Below are positions 22,484 through 30,193 of a DNA stretch of 36,504 bases, piece by piece (the stretch's first letter is position 1; each line of letters opens with the position of its first letter). Source of the DNA: RGIG1995 sp045652425. Its GTDB lineage: Bacteria; Bacillota; Clostridia; Oscillospirales; CAG-272. The DNA lies in the NCBI GenBank assembly GCA_045652425.1, contig JAZRUG010000021.1, positions 1 to 36,504 of the forward strand, given 5' to 3'. The notes under the pieces are model-generated. The model had not been told where the DNA came from and did not search any database. It saw only the letters and a list, made by a program, of their open reading frames with translations. A program made the position numbers and the translations under genes.

Positions 22484-22984
22484 TTATTTTTCGATATCAT
22501 ATGAACCATCTATAAAACTTTCACCTTCTTGCATCGCTTCTACGAGTGCTTCCTTTTCTGCATTGTTAGGAGTGACAGAAAGTAAATACTTGTTGATTTC
22601 GTTGTCAAGATTGGCGTATGCTTTTCGGTAACATTTTTTATGTCGTTGCGGATTAATTGCATATCCAAACACAACCAAAGCTGAGGAAACGATCGAATAA
22701 ACTAATATAAATTCCTTGTTTGCACTAGTGTTTAACGATAAATAAATCACAATTGCATTTGTAACAAAAGGAACAATAACAAGTATGTATTCCGCCAACA
22801 TCCAGAAGGTAGTTGAAACAAGCCAAGTATTGCAACGACCAACAGCCTTCTTTAATGTGAAATCTTTTTTTAGGGTGTCTTTATTTATATGACTGTATTT
22901 GTTGAATGATAGTAAAAGAGTGATTAACCAAACCGATAAAAATGGAAGCAAAACTGCTAAACCAACAATAATATAGTGATTCAT
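22484..22984 (-). CDS. Membrane protein of unknown function
   Basis: This is a 166-residue protein with predicted helices at about 5-27, 57-82 and 90-112 and a hydrophilic C-terminal tail of about 50 residues, with no known motif. It is the last gene of a three-gene minus-strand operon, 7 bases after an acyltransferase gene. AAAGGATG about 8 bases before the ATG supports the start. It may help the acyltransferase at the membrane, but that rests on position only. Confidence 0.65.
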   Translation of the reverse strand: MNHYIIVGLAVLLPFLSVWLITLLLSFNKYSHINKDTLKKDFTLKKAVGRCNTWLVSTTFWMLAEYILVIVPFVTNAIVIYLSLNTSANKEFILVYSIVSSALVVFGYAINPQRHKKCYRKAYANLDNEINKYLLSVTPNNAEKEALVEAMQEGESFIDGSYDIEK

Positions 22985-22991
22985 ATTTTTT

Positions 22992-23987
22992 TCATCCTTT
23001 CAATCGCTTATTAAACAAAAATGCGTTTTGCATTGTAGGGCGAATATTCGCTAAATCTGATTCAATTTGTTCTTGCTCAATTTCTGACTTACTATGATAA
23101 CGCTGTTCTACATTATCACTCATCTTATATCCGGGCCATTCAGCAGTTAAACTATTAACAAAAGTTTCCCAATAGTTAGCAGGTAGCTCTGAACGGGTGG
23201 TCATTCCAAATTTGTTGGCGTGATCTTCCCATATTTCAAAGCTAAGTGTGGCCATAGTATCTCTAAGTTCCTTGTTGCACTCAATCAATATTATTTTAAG
23301 TAAATCGGTGCATTCGGGAGCAGACGATAATTCATCAAAAGATTTATCGGTATGCTTTTTCAAAATAAGCATAGGATCAAAATATCCGTTTCGATTGATA
23401 ATGTACTTTTTACCATAACGCTCAATAGCAGTACATACAATTACAGCATTGGTTTCAAGGGCAGCTTTTACAGTTCCTAAAAAAGTACCTAAAACGATTC
23501 GGTTTTCAGAAAGATTCCAAACCGCTTCGGGGTAAATCATAAAGTCATAGCCTTCTTTAAGATAACGAACCATCATTTTATAAGAATAATTTTTATCTTC
23601 CTTGTCGTAAGGATCGACAAAAACGGTGGGACGAGTACCAAAGTACCAACCACTAATATTTTTATAGGAGTTTATAAAGTCGCTGGCTATCAAAGCGGAA
23701 GGCTTATTTATGCTAATAGCAATTTTCTCTACATCAGGTTTAAATTTATGTGTATTTGCAAAAATTATAGGTCTGCCTTTTGGTGTCATAATTATCTTCT
23801 TGTTCAAAAAAGAAATACTTTCACCGCCAAACAATGTAATAATACGCAAAAGGAATTGTGTCAAAGGGAAATAATATTTTTGCGCTTTAGCGCCCGGCAG
23901 TGGTAGGTTGTTATCAACAATCTCTTTTTTATGTGTTTTGTATTCTTTAAAAGCCTCTTTTGCTTTTTGCAATTTTTCTTGTGTCAT
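22992..23987 (-). CDS. Lysophospholipid acyltransferase-like protein (PlsC family)
   Basis: This is a 331-residue protein with an acyltransferase core: the HX4D catalytic pair in NTHKFKPDVEK (about residues 82-87), a second block with FVDPYDKED and a YPEAVWNLSEN block corresponding to the usual FPEGTR loop. Such enzymes transfer an acyl group to a lipid or glycolipid at the inner face of the membrane. The N-terminal ~60 residues and the C-terminal ~90 residues are extra relative to a minimal PlsC. The FPEGTR-like loop is altered, so the acceptor may be unusual. It sits between a GNAT gene and a membrane-protein gene, all on the minus strand and closely spaced. Confidence 0.78.
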   Translation of the reverse strand: MTQEKLQKAKEAFKEYKTHKKEIVDNNLPLPGAKAQKYYFPLTQFLLRIITLFGGESISFLNKKIIMTPKGRPIIFANTHKFKPDVEKIAISINKPSALIASDFINSYKNISGWYFGTRPTVFVDPYDKEDKNYSYKMMVRYLKEGYDFMIYPEAVWNLSENRIVLGTFLGTVKAALETNAVIVCTAIERYGKKYIINRNGYFDPMLILKKHTDKSFDELSSAPECTDLLKIILIECNKELRDTMATLSFEIWEDHANKFGMTTRSELPANYWETFVNSLTAEWPGYKMSDNVEQRYHSKSEIEQEQIESDLANIRPTMQNAFLFNKRLKG

Positions 23988-24016
23988 ATTTTCACCAAAC
24001 CTTATTGATTATTCGG

Positions 24017-24628
24017 TTATCTACGCATAGCATAGTGGACAACATTGGTATTAGGTATGAAACCTTTCTCCATTAGTTTAAAGCCAAAGTGCTCATACAT
24101 AGCGATATTGGTATGCTTGTTTGTTTCTAAGTAACAACTTTGCCCTGTTGCATCAAAGAAATCCAACATAGGTTGCATTACTTTTGAAGCTAACCCTTGG
24201 TGCTGATAATCTGGGTGTACAGTTAAACTGTATAGATACCAACAGTTATCATCAGAGTATTTTTTCTTGACTTTCATTGCGTGATTTTCATAATTGAGCA
24301 GACGAAAAACAATTCCAAATGAATGCTTAAAAATCAACTTTAGTCCGCCTTTAAAAAGAAACGGCATTGCAGGTGCGCCTTTATAGTTTGGTTTTATAAA
24401 AATAGCAACCGCCTCATTATTATCTCCGAAAGTCAATCCTATGTAATGAACCTTACTTGCCATAATTGATGACTGTATAATTTGTTTGATTGATACAGCC
24501 TTGCTTTTACCATTAACTATATAATTAAACATAGGATAATCTTCGTATGCTAACGCCACAGAATTTAACACTCCAGTAATATCCTTGTTTTCAAATAACG
24601 ATACTTTTCCCACTAAAAATTCCCCCAT
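24017..24628 (-). CDS. GNAT-family N-acetyltransferase
   Basis: This is a protein of up to 203 residues. The acetyl-CoA binding segment reads LYSLTVHPDYQHQGLASKVM (about residues 133-152), which holds motif A of the GNAT fold (V.P..Q..GLA), followed by CYLETNKHTNIAMYEHFGFK, motif B. The acceptor is unknown. The ATG at 24628 has no ribosome binding site; a GTG at 24613 with GGGGGA 8 bases upstream is the better start and would shorten the protein by 5 residues. It is the first gene of the operon, after a hairpin ending in U and a long palindromic leader. Confidence 0.85.
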   Translation of the reverse strand: MGEFLVGKVSLFENKDITGVLNSVALAYEDYPMFNYIVNGKSKAVSIKQIIQSSIMASKVHYIGLTFGDNNEAVAIFIKPNYKGAPAMPFLFKGGLKLIFKHSFGIVFRLLNYENHAMKVKKKYSDDNCWYLYSLTVHPDYQHQGLASKVMQPMLDFFDATGQSCYLETNKHTNIAMYEHFGFKLMEKGFIPNTNVVHYAMRR

Positions 24629-24631
24629 AAA

Positions 24632-24661
24632 TTAAAAAGTGCGGCTACCGAAGTAACCGCA
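24632..24661 (-). terminator. Terminator-like hairpin in the leader of the GNAT operon
   Basis: On the minus strand GTGCGGTTAC, a TTCG loop and GTAGCCGCAC form a stem with one mismatch, followed by five T and then the GNAT start within about 10 bases. It could end leader transcripts (attenuation) or terminate transcription entering from upstream. Confidence 0.6.
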
Positions 24662-24685
24662 CAAAAACGCAAACTCCGATAGTCG

Positions 24686-24844
24686 CCAAACTAAGTCAAT
24701 ATAAGGGCGAAAAAATACACACATACATATTGCAGGAATTTGCATTTTATCAAATTCAACACAATATGTATGCTCGACAAAAATAAGCGTATTTATTTCG
24801 CGAACAAAAAATACACCCAATTTAAAAATATTAACTTAGTTTGG
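24686..24844. repeat. 159-bp nested palindromic element
   Basis: Three nested inverted repeats share one centre. The outer pair is CCAAACTAAGTCAATAT (24686-24702) and ATATTAACTTAGTTTGG (24828-24844), 16 of 17 matching. The middle pair is CATACATATTG (24722-24732) and CAATATGTATG (24762-24772), perfect. The inner pair is GAATTTG (24736-24742) and CAAATTC (24751-24757), perfect. It lies in the gene-free stretch between the GNAT operon and tRNA-Arg. It could be a small non-autonomous element or a structured RNA leader of the GNAT operon. No gene fits inside. Confidence 0.7.
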
Positions 24845-24982
24845 TAGTATCAGTTTACCACATTTTTATGTAAAATACAATAAAAAAGAAAAAAATTATC
24901 CAAAAAGCAAGAAGAAGTTAAGTTTTTATTTATTATAAAGGGGTTATTTTATATTCTTTTTTGTCATTATCGAAAAAACAAC

Positions 24983-25011
24983 TTGAATTTTACCTATACT
25001 TGTGTTATAAT
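24983..25011 (+). promoter_or_regulatory. Promoter of tRNA-Arg
   Basis: TTGAAT (24983-24988), a 17-base spacer and TATAAT (25006-25011) lie 19 bases before the tRNA. The stretch 24845-24982 is AT-rich and shows nothing else. Confidence 0.75.
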
Positions 25012-25030
25012 ATTAAGGTCGATTTATTAT

Positions 25031-25105
25031 GCCTGCATAGTTAAATGGATATAACAAACCCCTCCTAAGGGTTAGTTACAGGTTCGATTCCTGTTGCGGG
25101 TGCCA
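25031..25105 (+). tRNA. tRNA-Arg (anticodon CCU)
   Basis: A complete cloverleaf can be drawn: acceptor GCCTGCA with TGCGGGT (G-U at the first pair), D arm GTTA...TAAC, anticodon arm AACCC-CTCCTAA-GGGTT with anticodon CCT, T arm ACAGG-TTCGATT-CCTGT, discriminator G and an encoded CCA. It reads the AGG codon for arginine. No terminator hairpin follows, and the next promoter starts 6 bases later. Its 3' part is repeated in inverted orientation at 22229-22272. Confidence 0.95.
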
Positions 25106-25110
25106 AAGCG

Positions 25111-25139
25111 TTGATTTATTAACAATTTTCTGTTATAAT
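25111..25139 (+). promoter_or_regulatory. Promoter of the LCP-like protein gene
   Basis: TTGATT (25111-25116), a 17-base spacer and TATAAT (25134-25139) lie just after the tRNA. Confidence 0.7.
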
Positions 25140-25206
25140 ACTTAAGATTAATCAAAAAATATATTTTTGTTTAGTATATTAGGAAAAAATTTAGGAGGAG
25201 AGAAAT

Positions 25207-26292
25207 ATGCGTTCACTTAGGGCATTTTTAATATCGTTCGTATTGTCGTTGACCATTTTAGGATCACTTGCGTTTAGTGTTTTAAATAAATCTCTTGAGT
25301 TTGATTTTTCGACTCCTACGCTTGAAAACAGTACTGTTGCGGCGGACGATACAAACAACAAAAAACCTCTTTCGTCTGTTGTAATTCCCGAAGAAGAAAA
25401 GCCTTCGGGAGCTGATGTTAACAACGATAATAATAACAATAAAGAAACAGACAAGAAGCCGGAAAAAGAAACCGTAAAGGAACCTGAAATCAAACTTCCT
25501 ACAGGTGACGTAACTTCTACAACATTCTTGTTTGTCAGCACGGACTATCAGCCGAGTTTGTTTAATTACAAAGAGTCGGGATATGACGACAACGGCTTGT
25601 ACATTAAGAAAAAAGAAGTATTAGCAGATGCGCTTCTTTTAATGAAGATTGACAGATCAAAGAAAACGTTTATGTTTTCTTCCATACCTGCAAACGCTGT
25701 CGTAAACCAATCAACAAATAAGACTGTTGCCAAGCTTTTCAGCGAAAAGGGCGCATCTTATATGGTAAACTGCGTATTTGCGTTAACTGGTATAAAGGTC
25801 GAACATCTTATGGTTATAAGCATTGAAGACGGTGTAAAGGCGCTTAAAAAGATAGGGAATATCTCATACGATGTTCCTTGCGATATGGTTGAGGTTAATG
25901 AAGCTGAAAAGTATGAAATTAACTTGAAGGCTGGTTATCAGGAATTGACACCGAAGCAGGCTGTTTCGATGTTGAGATTTACAAACTTTCCGTCAGGTTC
26001 GAATATGACACGTGAAAGATTGATAGTTGATTTCACGAAATCGTTAGTTTATAAACTTGCATCACCTGCTTACATAGGAACTGCGGTTTCGTTATTCTCA
26101 GACACGATAGGTTATTTTGAAACAGAGTTTGATGTAGACGATTTTAAGAAACATATGGACTTGTTCTTCTCATACCCGAATTACAATACGAAAACTGTTA
26201 CGTACCCCGGATATACCACCGAATTGTACGGAGAAGAAGTATTTATCCCCAGTTTCAGCGAAGCTATAAGCTCATACGAAGAATATAAATAA
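25207..26292 (+). CDS. Divergent LytR-CpsA-Psr (LCP) family protein
   Basis: This is a 361-residue protein with an N-terminal signal-anchor helix (about 5-25), a Lys/Asn/Glu-rich extracellular linker (about 50-98) and an LCP-like domain (about 103-300: ADALLLMKIDRSKKTFMFSSIP, HLMVISIEDGVKALKKIGNI, LTPKQAVSMLRFTNFPSGSN). LCP proteins attach teichoic acids or capsule polymers to peptidoglycan using Arg residues that grip the lipid pyrophosphate. Here SIPRD reads SIPAN, and the R.D.GR..RQ block reads FTNFPSGSNMTRER, so several of those residues are missing. AGGAGGAG precedes the ATG. It may have lost transferase activity or use another substrate. Confidence 0.7.
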   Translation: MRSLRAFLISFVLSLTILGSLAFSVLNKSLEFDFSTPTLENSTVAADDTNNKKPLSSVVIPEEEKPSGADVNNDNNNNKETDKKPEKETVKEPEIKLPTGDVTSTTFLFVSTDYQPSLFNYKESGYDDNGLYIKKKEVLADALLLMKIDRSKKTFMFSSIPANAVVNQSTNKTVAKLFSEKGASYMVNCVFALTGIKVEHLMVISIEDGVKALKKIGNISYDVPCDMVEVNEAEKYEINLKAGYQELTPKQAVSMLRFTNFPSGSNMTRERLIVDFTKSLVYKLASPAYIGTAVSLFSDTIGYFETEFDVDDFKKHMDLFFSYPNYNTKTVTYPGYTTELYGEEVFIPSFSEAISSYEEYK

Positions 26293-26315
26293 TATCTATA
26301 TATAGGAGTATCATC

Positions 26316-27707
26316 ATGAATAACACAGAAAAGACGATGGAGAAAATTGTTGCTTTATGTAAGAATCGTGGATTTGTATTCAGTGGTTCTGAAATATACG
26401 GAGGCCTTGCAAACTCTTGGGATTACGGTCCTCTCGGTGTTGAAGTAAAGAACAATGTAAAAAAAGCTTGGTGGAAGAAGTTCGTTCAGGAATCCAAACT
26501 TAACGTAGGCCTTGACAGCGCGATTTTAATGAACCCTGAAGTTTGGGTTGCATCAGGACACGTTGTAAACTTCAACGATCCGCTTATTGACTGCAAGTCT
26601 TGTAAGATGAGACACAGAGCAGACAAGCTTATTGAAGAGTGGGCAAAAGAGAACAACAAGGACGTTAAGGTTGAAGGTATGACAAACGAAGAAATGTCAA
26701 ACTTCATTGCTGAAAACGGCGTAGCTTGTACAGGCTGCGGAAAGAGCGACTTTACGCCTATTCGTAAGTTCAATATGATGTTCAAGACATTCCAGGGTGT
26801 AACAGAAGACTCACAGTCACAGATTTATATGCGACCTGAAACAGCGCAGGGAATATTTGTTAACTTTGCAAATGTACAGAGAACAACGAGAAAGAAGATT
26901 CCTTTCGGTATTGCGCAGATTGGTAAATCTTTCAGAAATGAAATTACTCCCGGAAACTTTACTTTCCGTACACGTGAATTTGAGCAGATGGAACTTGAAT
27001 TCTTCTGCAAACCCGGTACTGACCTTGAATGGTTTGCATATTGGAAGAATTTCTGCGCAGAATTCCTTTATTCACTTGGTATGAAGAAAGAAAACCTCAA
27101 GCTTCGTGACCACGAACCCGAGGAGCTTTCCCACTATTCAAATGCAACTACAGACTTTGAGTTCTTGTTCCCGTTTGGTTGGGGCGAACTTTGGGGCATA
27201 GCAGACCGAACAGACTTTGACCTCAAGGCTCATTCAGAACATTCCGGTAAGGACTTGAGTTACTTTGATCCTGAAACAAACGAAAGATACATTCCCTATT
27301 GTATTGAGCCCTCTTTGGGTGCTGACCGTGTTGTTTTGGCATTCCTTATTGATGCTTACGATGAAGAAGAGATTGCCGAAGGCGACGTAAGAAACGTACT
27401 CAGACTTCATCCTGCACTTGCTCCTTTCAAGTGCGCTGTACTTCCTCTTTCAAAGAAGCTTTCCGAGGAAGCGAGCGAAGTATACGAAAAGTTGGCTAAG
27501 AACTTTATGGTTGACTATGACGAAACAGGTTCAATCGGTAAGAGATATCGCCGTCAGGACGAAATCGGTACACCTCTCTGCATCACATACGACTTCGATT
27601 CCAAGGAAGATGGTTGTGTAACTGTAAGAGACCGTGATACAATGGAGCAGGTTCGTATTTCTATTGACAGCCTTGAAGAGTACATTCGCAACAAAATTGA
27701 GTTTTAA
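26316..27707 (+). CDS. glyS: Glycyl-tRNA synthetase, alpha2 single-chain type
   Basis: This 463-residue class II synthetase charges tRNA-Gly with glycine. It is the short dimeric type used by many Gram-positives and eukaryotes, not the alpha2beta2 GlyQ/GlyS form. Recognisable blocks are FVFSGSEIYGGLANSWDYGP near the N-terminus, a zinc-like cluster CKSC...CTGC (about 92-142), motif 2 (FRNEITPGNFTFRTREFEQME) and motif 3 (IEPSLGADRVVLAFL), then the anticodon-binding domain (about 365-460). TAGGAG 9 bases before the ATG supports the start. It follows the LCP gene by 23 bases and may be transcribed with it; a terminator follows. Confidence 0.97.
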   Translation: MNNTEKTMEKIVALCKNRGFVFSGSEIYGGLANSWDYGPLGVEVKNNVKKAWWKKFVQESKLNVGLDSAILMNPEVWVASGHVVNFNDPLIDCKSCKMRHRADKLIEEWAKENNKDVKVEGMTNEEMSNFIAENGVACTGCGKSDFTPIRKFNMMFKTFQGVTEDSQSQIYMRPETAQGIFVNFANVQRTTRKKIPFGIAQIGKSFRNEITPGNFTFRTREFEQMELEFFCKPGTDLEWFAYWKNFCAEFLYSLGMKKENLKLRDHEPEELSHYSNATTDFEFLFPFGWGELWGIADRTDFDLKAHSEHSGKDLSYFDPETNERYIPYCIEPSLGADRVVLAFLIDAYDEEEIAEGDVRNVLRLHPALAPFKCAVLPLSKKLSEEASEVYEKLAKNFMVDYDETGSIGKRYRRQDEIGTPLCITYDFDSKEDGCVTVRDRDTMEQVRISIDSLEEYIRNKIEF

Positions 27708-27724
27708 TTTCACAGAAAATAAAC

Positions 27725-27757
27725 AAAGAGGATATGAAGCCCATATCCTCTTTATTT
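27725..27757 (+). terminator. glyS terminator
   Basis: AAAGAGGATATG pairs perfectly with CATATCCTCTTT around a 5-base loop, with a T-rich tail. Confidence 0.88.
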
Positions 27758-27766
27758 ATATACGTA

Positions 27767-27796
27767 TAAAAAGAGCCGAGAATTTTTCTCGGCTCT
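27767..27796 (-). terminator. Terminator of the PIG-L-like gene
   Basis: AGAGCCGAGAA pairs perfectly with TTCTCGGCTCT around three T; the minus-strand RNA ends in five U. Confidence 0.9.
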
Positions 27797-27801
27797 GTGT
27801 T

Positions 27802-29325
27802 TTAATAATAATATTCTCGAAGTTTGTTAAAGAGTACTATACCTAACGCCACAACACTCGCGATGCAGATTAAAATAGCAACAACAGCAACTACTTTTTC
27901 GCTCTTTTGGTTTTCCAAAGCTTTTTGTTTATGTAAATCGTTAATGGCTTTTTCAGAAGCAGCTATTCTTGATTCTTCTTCAAGGGATTCAAGACGTTGA
28001 CTTTCTAACCTTATGCTTTCTTCCTCTAATCTTTTTTGTTCCTCTTGTTCGAGAAGTTCTTGTTTAAGTTTTTCTTGTTCTAATTTTTCTTGCTCTAATT
28101 TTAATTGTTCTTCGTAACTGACAAGGTGTTCAAAAAATGTGTTCTTTTGAGAATCCTCTCCGACTGTAGTGCGATAGAGTCCAAATAGGCAAGGGGAGTA
28201 CGTTTCGATAGTTGCGGCGGTATTATTTTTACCGTCATTTCCGTTGAGCCATTTTGTAAACCACGTTTTTTGCTGGGCTTTGTTTGCTTTATAACCTTCT
28301 TGAGAAATCTGGAACGAAGTTTTTCCGTTATATGCATCTAACGGTTCATCCCAATTTAACGTAATTTGATTTTCGTTATATAAATGCAGATAGAATTTGG
28401 GGGTATCCCACGCACCGTATCGAAGAGCAGTTTCAGGATAGTTTGAGGCAACTTTTGCTAGGTCTATAGCCTTAATTAACGTTTGTACGTTAAGAATGGA
28501 CAGACCGCTGTCGTTTTCGCCGTTCAAATCGTGAGATACGACTACTTGAGGTTTAAATCTTCTCAAAAGTTCCGTTTGGAATGAGAGAAGCATATCCTCG
28601 GTGATATTTTCTTTTTCAAAATCTTTCAGCACGTCCTCTGCGGTCTTTTTTGTTGATTCGGGAAATTCGCTTAATACAGGATAATTTTTCATACCGACTG
28701 CCCAAAGACCGTCTAACATTTCGTGTTTTTTTGTTGAGCCTTTAAAATCGGAAAAGAAAGCAACTTGCACACGGTAATTATTTGCGATATGATAGGGAAT
28801 TATGCCTGCAAAAAGTGTATGTTCATTACTGTACTGTGTAGCACACAAAAGCAAGTCAGCTTTTTCATGAGGCTGGTTCCAGATTTGGATATGATTGGGC
28901 AATTTACCGTCTTTAAAGACGCTGATGTCAGAAAGGTTTGTTTTTTCGCTGAAAGAAATAGTTACTTCATGGCATTCTATAACTTCTTCAGGAATCTTTA
29001 CGAATGCATGAAGAAATGTATTTGTAATTTCATAATTTTTTTCGCCGCAGGAAAGAGTAAAATTGGGGGCTTTATCCCAAAAAACAAGATAAATGGAATC
29101 GATAATTTCTTCGCTTGAAACAGTAAGTGTATCTAATGCTGAAAAACTACTTGTTTCGTTATCCTTTAGGTTAGCATAGTTTTTGGTTAACTTAAAGTCT
29201 CTTATAGTAGCGTCTTCGGTGATTGCTGCAGATGAAAAACAAATACAACAAACCGATAAAATGATAATTGTGAGTATTGCGGGGAAAAGTTTTGCCAAAG
29301 TTTTACGTAAAATATTAAAACTCAT
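27802..29325 (-). CDS. PIG-L/LmbE-like exported protein lacking the catalytic ligands
   Basis: This is a 507-residue protein. After a signal or anchor segment (about 12-34) comes a beta-rich domain (about 40-145). Residues about 156-290 resemble the PIG-L deacetylase fold (ADLLLCATQYSNEHTLFAG, IIPYHIANNYRVQVAFFSDF, GLWAVGMKNYPV, PQVVVSHDLNGE). PIG-L enzymes use HPDDE plus a later His pair to bind zinc; here the first motif reads TQYSNE and the GEYGHxxH block reads GENDSGLS, so the ligands are gone. A charged coiled coil (about 415-470, EQEKLEQEKLKQ) leads to a C-terminal membrane helix (about 477-500). It is probably a non-catalytic binding protein tethered at the membrane. Confidence 0.72.
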   Translation of the reverse strand: MSFNILRKTLAKLFPAILTIIILSVCCICFSSAAITEDATIRDFKLTKNYANLKDNETSSFSALDTLTVSSEEIIDSIYLVFWDKAPNFTLSCGEKNYEITNTFLHAFVKIPEEVIECHEVTISFSEKTNLSDISVFKDGKLPNHIQIWNQPHEKADLLLCATQYSNEHTLFAGIIPYHIANNYRVQVAFFSDFKGSTKKHEMLDGLWAVGMKNYPVLSEFPESTKKTAEDVLKDFEKENITEDMLLSFQTELLRRFKPQVVVSHDLNGENDSGLSILNVQTLIKAIDLAKVASNYPETALRYGAWDTPKFYLHLYNENQITLNWDEPLDAYNGKTSFQISQEGYKANKAQQKTWFTKWLNGNDGKNNTAATIETYSPCLFGLYRTTVGEDSQKNTFFEHLVSYEEQLKLEQEKLEQEKLKQELLEQEEQKRLEEESIRLESQRLESLEEESRIAASEKAINDLHKQKALENQKSEKVVAVVAILICIASVVALGIVLFNKLREYYY

Positions 29326-29477
29326 AAAGACTATATCCTTTCGCTTTGAAATACTTTTAATAGTTTATAATTATAAATATAGAATACTTCTTTTTGCCAA
29401 TTTTGTCAAGTTTAATAAGTGAATGCTAACGATTATGAACCAAAGCAGAGGAGGGAACTACACACATTAAATGTATG

Positions 29478-30191
29478 TTATTTACTCTTTTTAAATGAAA
29501 ATTTGTTTTCCTCGTTGTTGATAAGTCTTTTTATGTTTGAACGGTGGTTGAATACGAGCATAAATACTAAAAGGAAACAACAAATGAGTTCAACTATAGT
29601 AAGAGTACCGAATTTCGCAAGAATTATCGGGTAGATAAGAGCGCACATAATTGAACCTAGGGAAATATATTTAGTTGCGGCAACTATTGCTACGAACAAT
29701 ACTAAAAGAAGCAAAGCAACCAAAGGATTGGTGCAAAGTATCATAGCAAGAGCAGTTGCAACGCCTTTACCGCCTTTAAAGTTGTAATAAAGCGGCCAAG
29801 TGTGACCTATTATTGAACCGATACCTGCCACGTAAGCACCGGCTCTACCCATAACGATATATCCCAAAAGACAAGCCAACGCGGCTTTCAAAATATCGCC
29901 GAGAAGAGTAAAGACCGCAGCTTTTGTGCCGTATGTTCTCATCATATTAGTCATACCGGCATTACCGCTTCCGTGTTCACGAATATCGTCATTATATTTT
30001 TTCTTTGAAATAAAGGTAGCAAAGTTAAAGCTGCCGAACAAATATCCTATAAGAAAGAGCAATATAAAAGCAGGGATAGCATAATGCCAAGGAATATTGT
30101 AAAAGATGGCGCCTGTTTCTTGGGAGATATACTGTGTACCAAAAAGTTTGTTAACAATACCAATTTTAAATAATTCTTTTAAAGCGTTCAT
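29478..30191 (-). CDS. plsY: Acyl-phosphate glycerol-3-phosphate acyltransferase PlsY
   Basis: PlsY transfers an acyl group from acyl-phosphate to glycerol-3-phosphate, the first step of phospholipid synthesis. This 237-residue integral membrane protein has the three conserved motifs: GSFNFATFISKK, HGSGNAGMTNMMRTYG and GHTWPLYYNFKGGKGVAT. The N-terminus is about 25 residues longer than in short homologues, reaching the first helix with a soluble stretch (NALKELFKIGIVNKLFGTQY). Its ATG lies 2 bases after the der stop; the AAAGGAGA site is about 16 bases upstream inside der, so coupling with der is likely. It is the last gene of the der operon; no clear terminator was found in 29326-29477. Confidence 0.95.
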   Translation of the reverse strand: MNALKELFKIGIVNKLFGTQYISQETGAIFYNIPWHYAIPAFILLFLIGYLFGSFNFATFISKKKYNDDIREHGSGNAGMTNMMRTYGTKAAVFTLLGDILKAALACLLGYIVMGRAGAYVAGIGSIIGHTWPLYYNFKGGKGVATALAMILCTNPLVALLLLVLFVAIVAATKYISLGSIMCALIYPIILAKFGTLTIVELICCFLLVFMLVFNHRSNIKRLINNEENKFSFKKSK

Positions 30192-30193
30192 AA

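Noticed and set aside
24632..24820. 62-codon minus-strand ORF before the GNAT gene
   Set aside because: It lies wholly across the nested palindrome and hairpin, and no ribosome binding site was found.
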